The notes under the pieces are model-generated. The model made no database searches. It saw only the letters and a list, made by a program, of their open reading frames with translations, and was not told where the DNA came from. A DNA stretch of 24,809 bases from JANNFX01 sp031380225 (GTDB taxonomy: Bacteria; Pseudomonadota; Alphaproteobacteria; Rhizobiales; Hyphomicrobiaceae), in NCBI GenBank assembly GCA_031380225.1, contig JANNFX010000256.1, positions 1-24,809 of the forward strand, given 5' to 3'. This document shows positions 24,706 to 24,809 of this stretch, in pieces. The position numbers were made by a program, and so were the translations under genes. Every line of letters begins with the position of its first letter. Position 1 is the first letter of the stretch.

Positions 24706-24809
24706 TCAGGGTGCTGCTTTGCACAGGCCGGTATATTGCGCCACCACTGGCTGCCCGAGCAATCCGAAATGCCGCGAATGCACGGCTGGATAGACTTTGT
24801 TCGCAGCGT
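24706..24809 (-). CDS. Possible C-terminal end of a minus-strand gene, partial
   Basis: One of three minus-strand frames runs from the window edge to a TGA at 24706-24708 and reads NKVYPAVHSRHFGLLGQPV, then VAQYTGLCKAAP. The composition is protein-like, but 33 residues are too few to assign a family, and the other two frames are also open for similar lengths. The next gene (DUF1489) starts 69 bases further on. Treat it as a candidate only. Confidence 0.35.
   Translation of the reverse strand, partial: AANKVYPAVHSRHFGLLGQPVVAQYTGLCKAAP

Overview
The window looks like a chromosomal segment of an alphaproteobacterium, most likely of the Hyphomicrobiales (Rhizobiales). The clues are the tmk-holB-metG order, the small families DUF2842 and DUF1489, an alphaproteobacterial heme A synthase, a zinc-knuckle-less MetRS, an HdaA-type DnaA inactivator, and fairly GC-rich codon use judged by eye. 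No rRNA, tRNA, CRISPR array, transposase or integrase was found. The order-level assignment is inference.

Region 1-7.8 kb is read almost entirely on the plus strand. After the end of an SRPBCC-like gene and a convergent DUF2842 gene comes a short repeat with inverted ends (about 496-631). Then follow ctaA (heme A synthase), tmk, holB and metG. The next two genes are unusual: a Tae4-family peptidoglycan amidase, the type VI secretion effector family, and a two-helix membrane protein that could be its immunity partner. They lie between metG and the crcB-rluC pair.

Region 7.8-13.0 kb is looser. It holds two very small membrane proteins, a gene-poor stretch, a compact stand-alone RTX calcium-binding repeat protein, and a minus-strand pair. 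That pair is an unrecognised exported or membrane-anchored 615-residue protein followed by a P1-family (DmpA-like) self-processing aminopeptidase.

Region 13.0-21.4 kb has an alpha/beta hydrolase facing a DUF2147 exported protein across a bidirectional terminator. The DUF2147 protein carries a long Ala/Lys/Pro/Thr tail. A tightly overlapping three-gene DevC-DevA-DevB/MacB-like exporter follows (permease, ATPase, HlyD-like adaptor). After it come prmA (ribosomal protein L11 methyltransferase) and an aminopeptidase P gene.

Region 21.4-24.8 kb is all minus strand: a SAM methyltransferase, then an apparent operon of DUF1489, a fold-type I PLP aminotransferase and hdaA. A possible gene end lies at the window edge.

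The strongest candidate for something new is the Tae4-like amidase with its small membrane neighbour and no secretion genes nearby. After it come the bounded small repeat, the DUF2147 protein with its histone-H1-like tail, the stand-alone RTX protein and the unknown 615-residue envelope protein.
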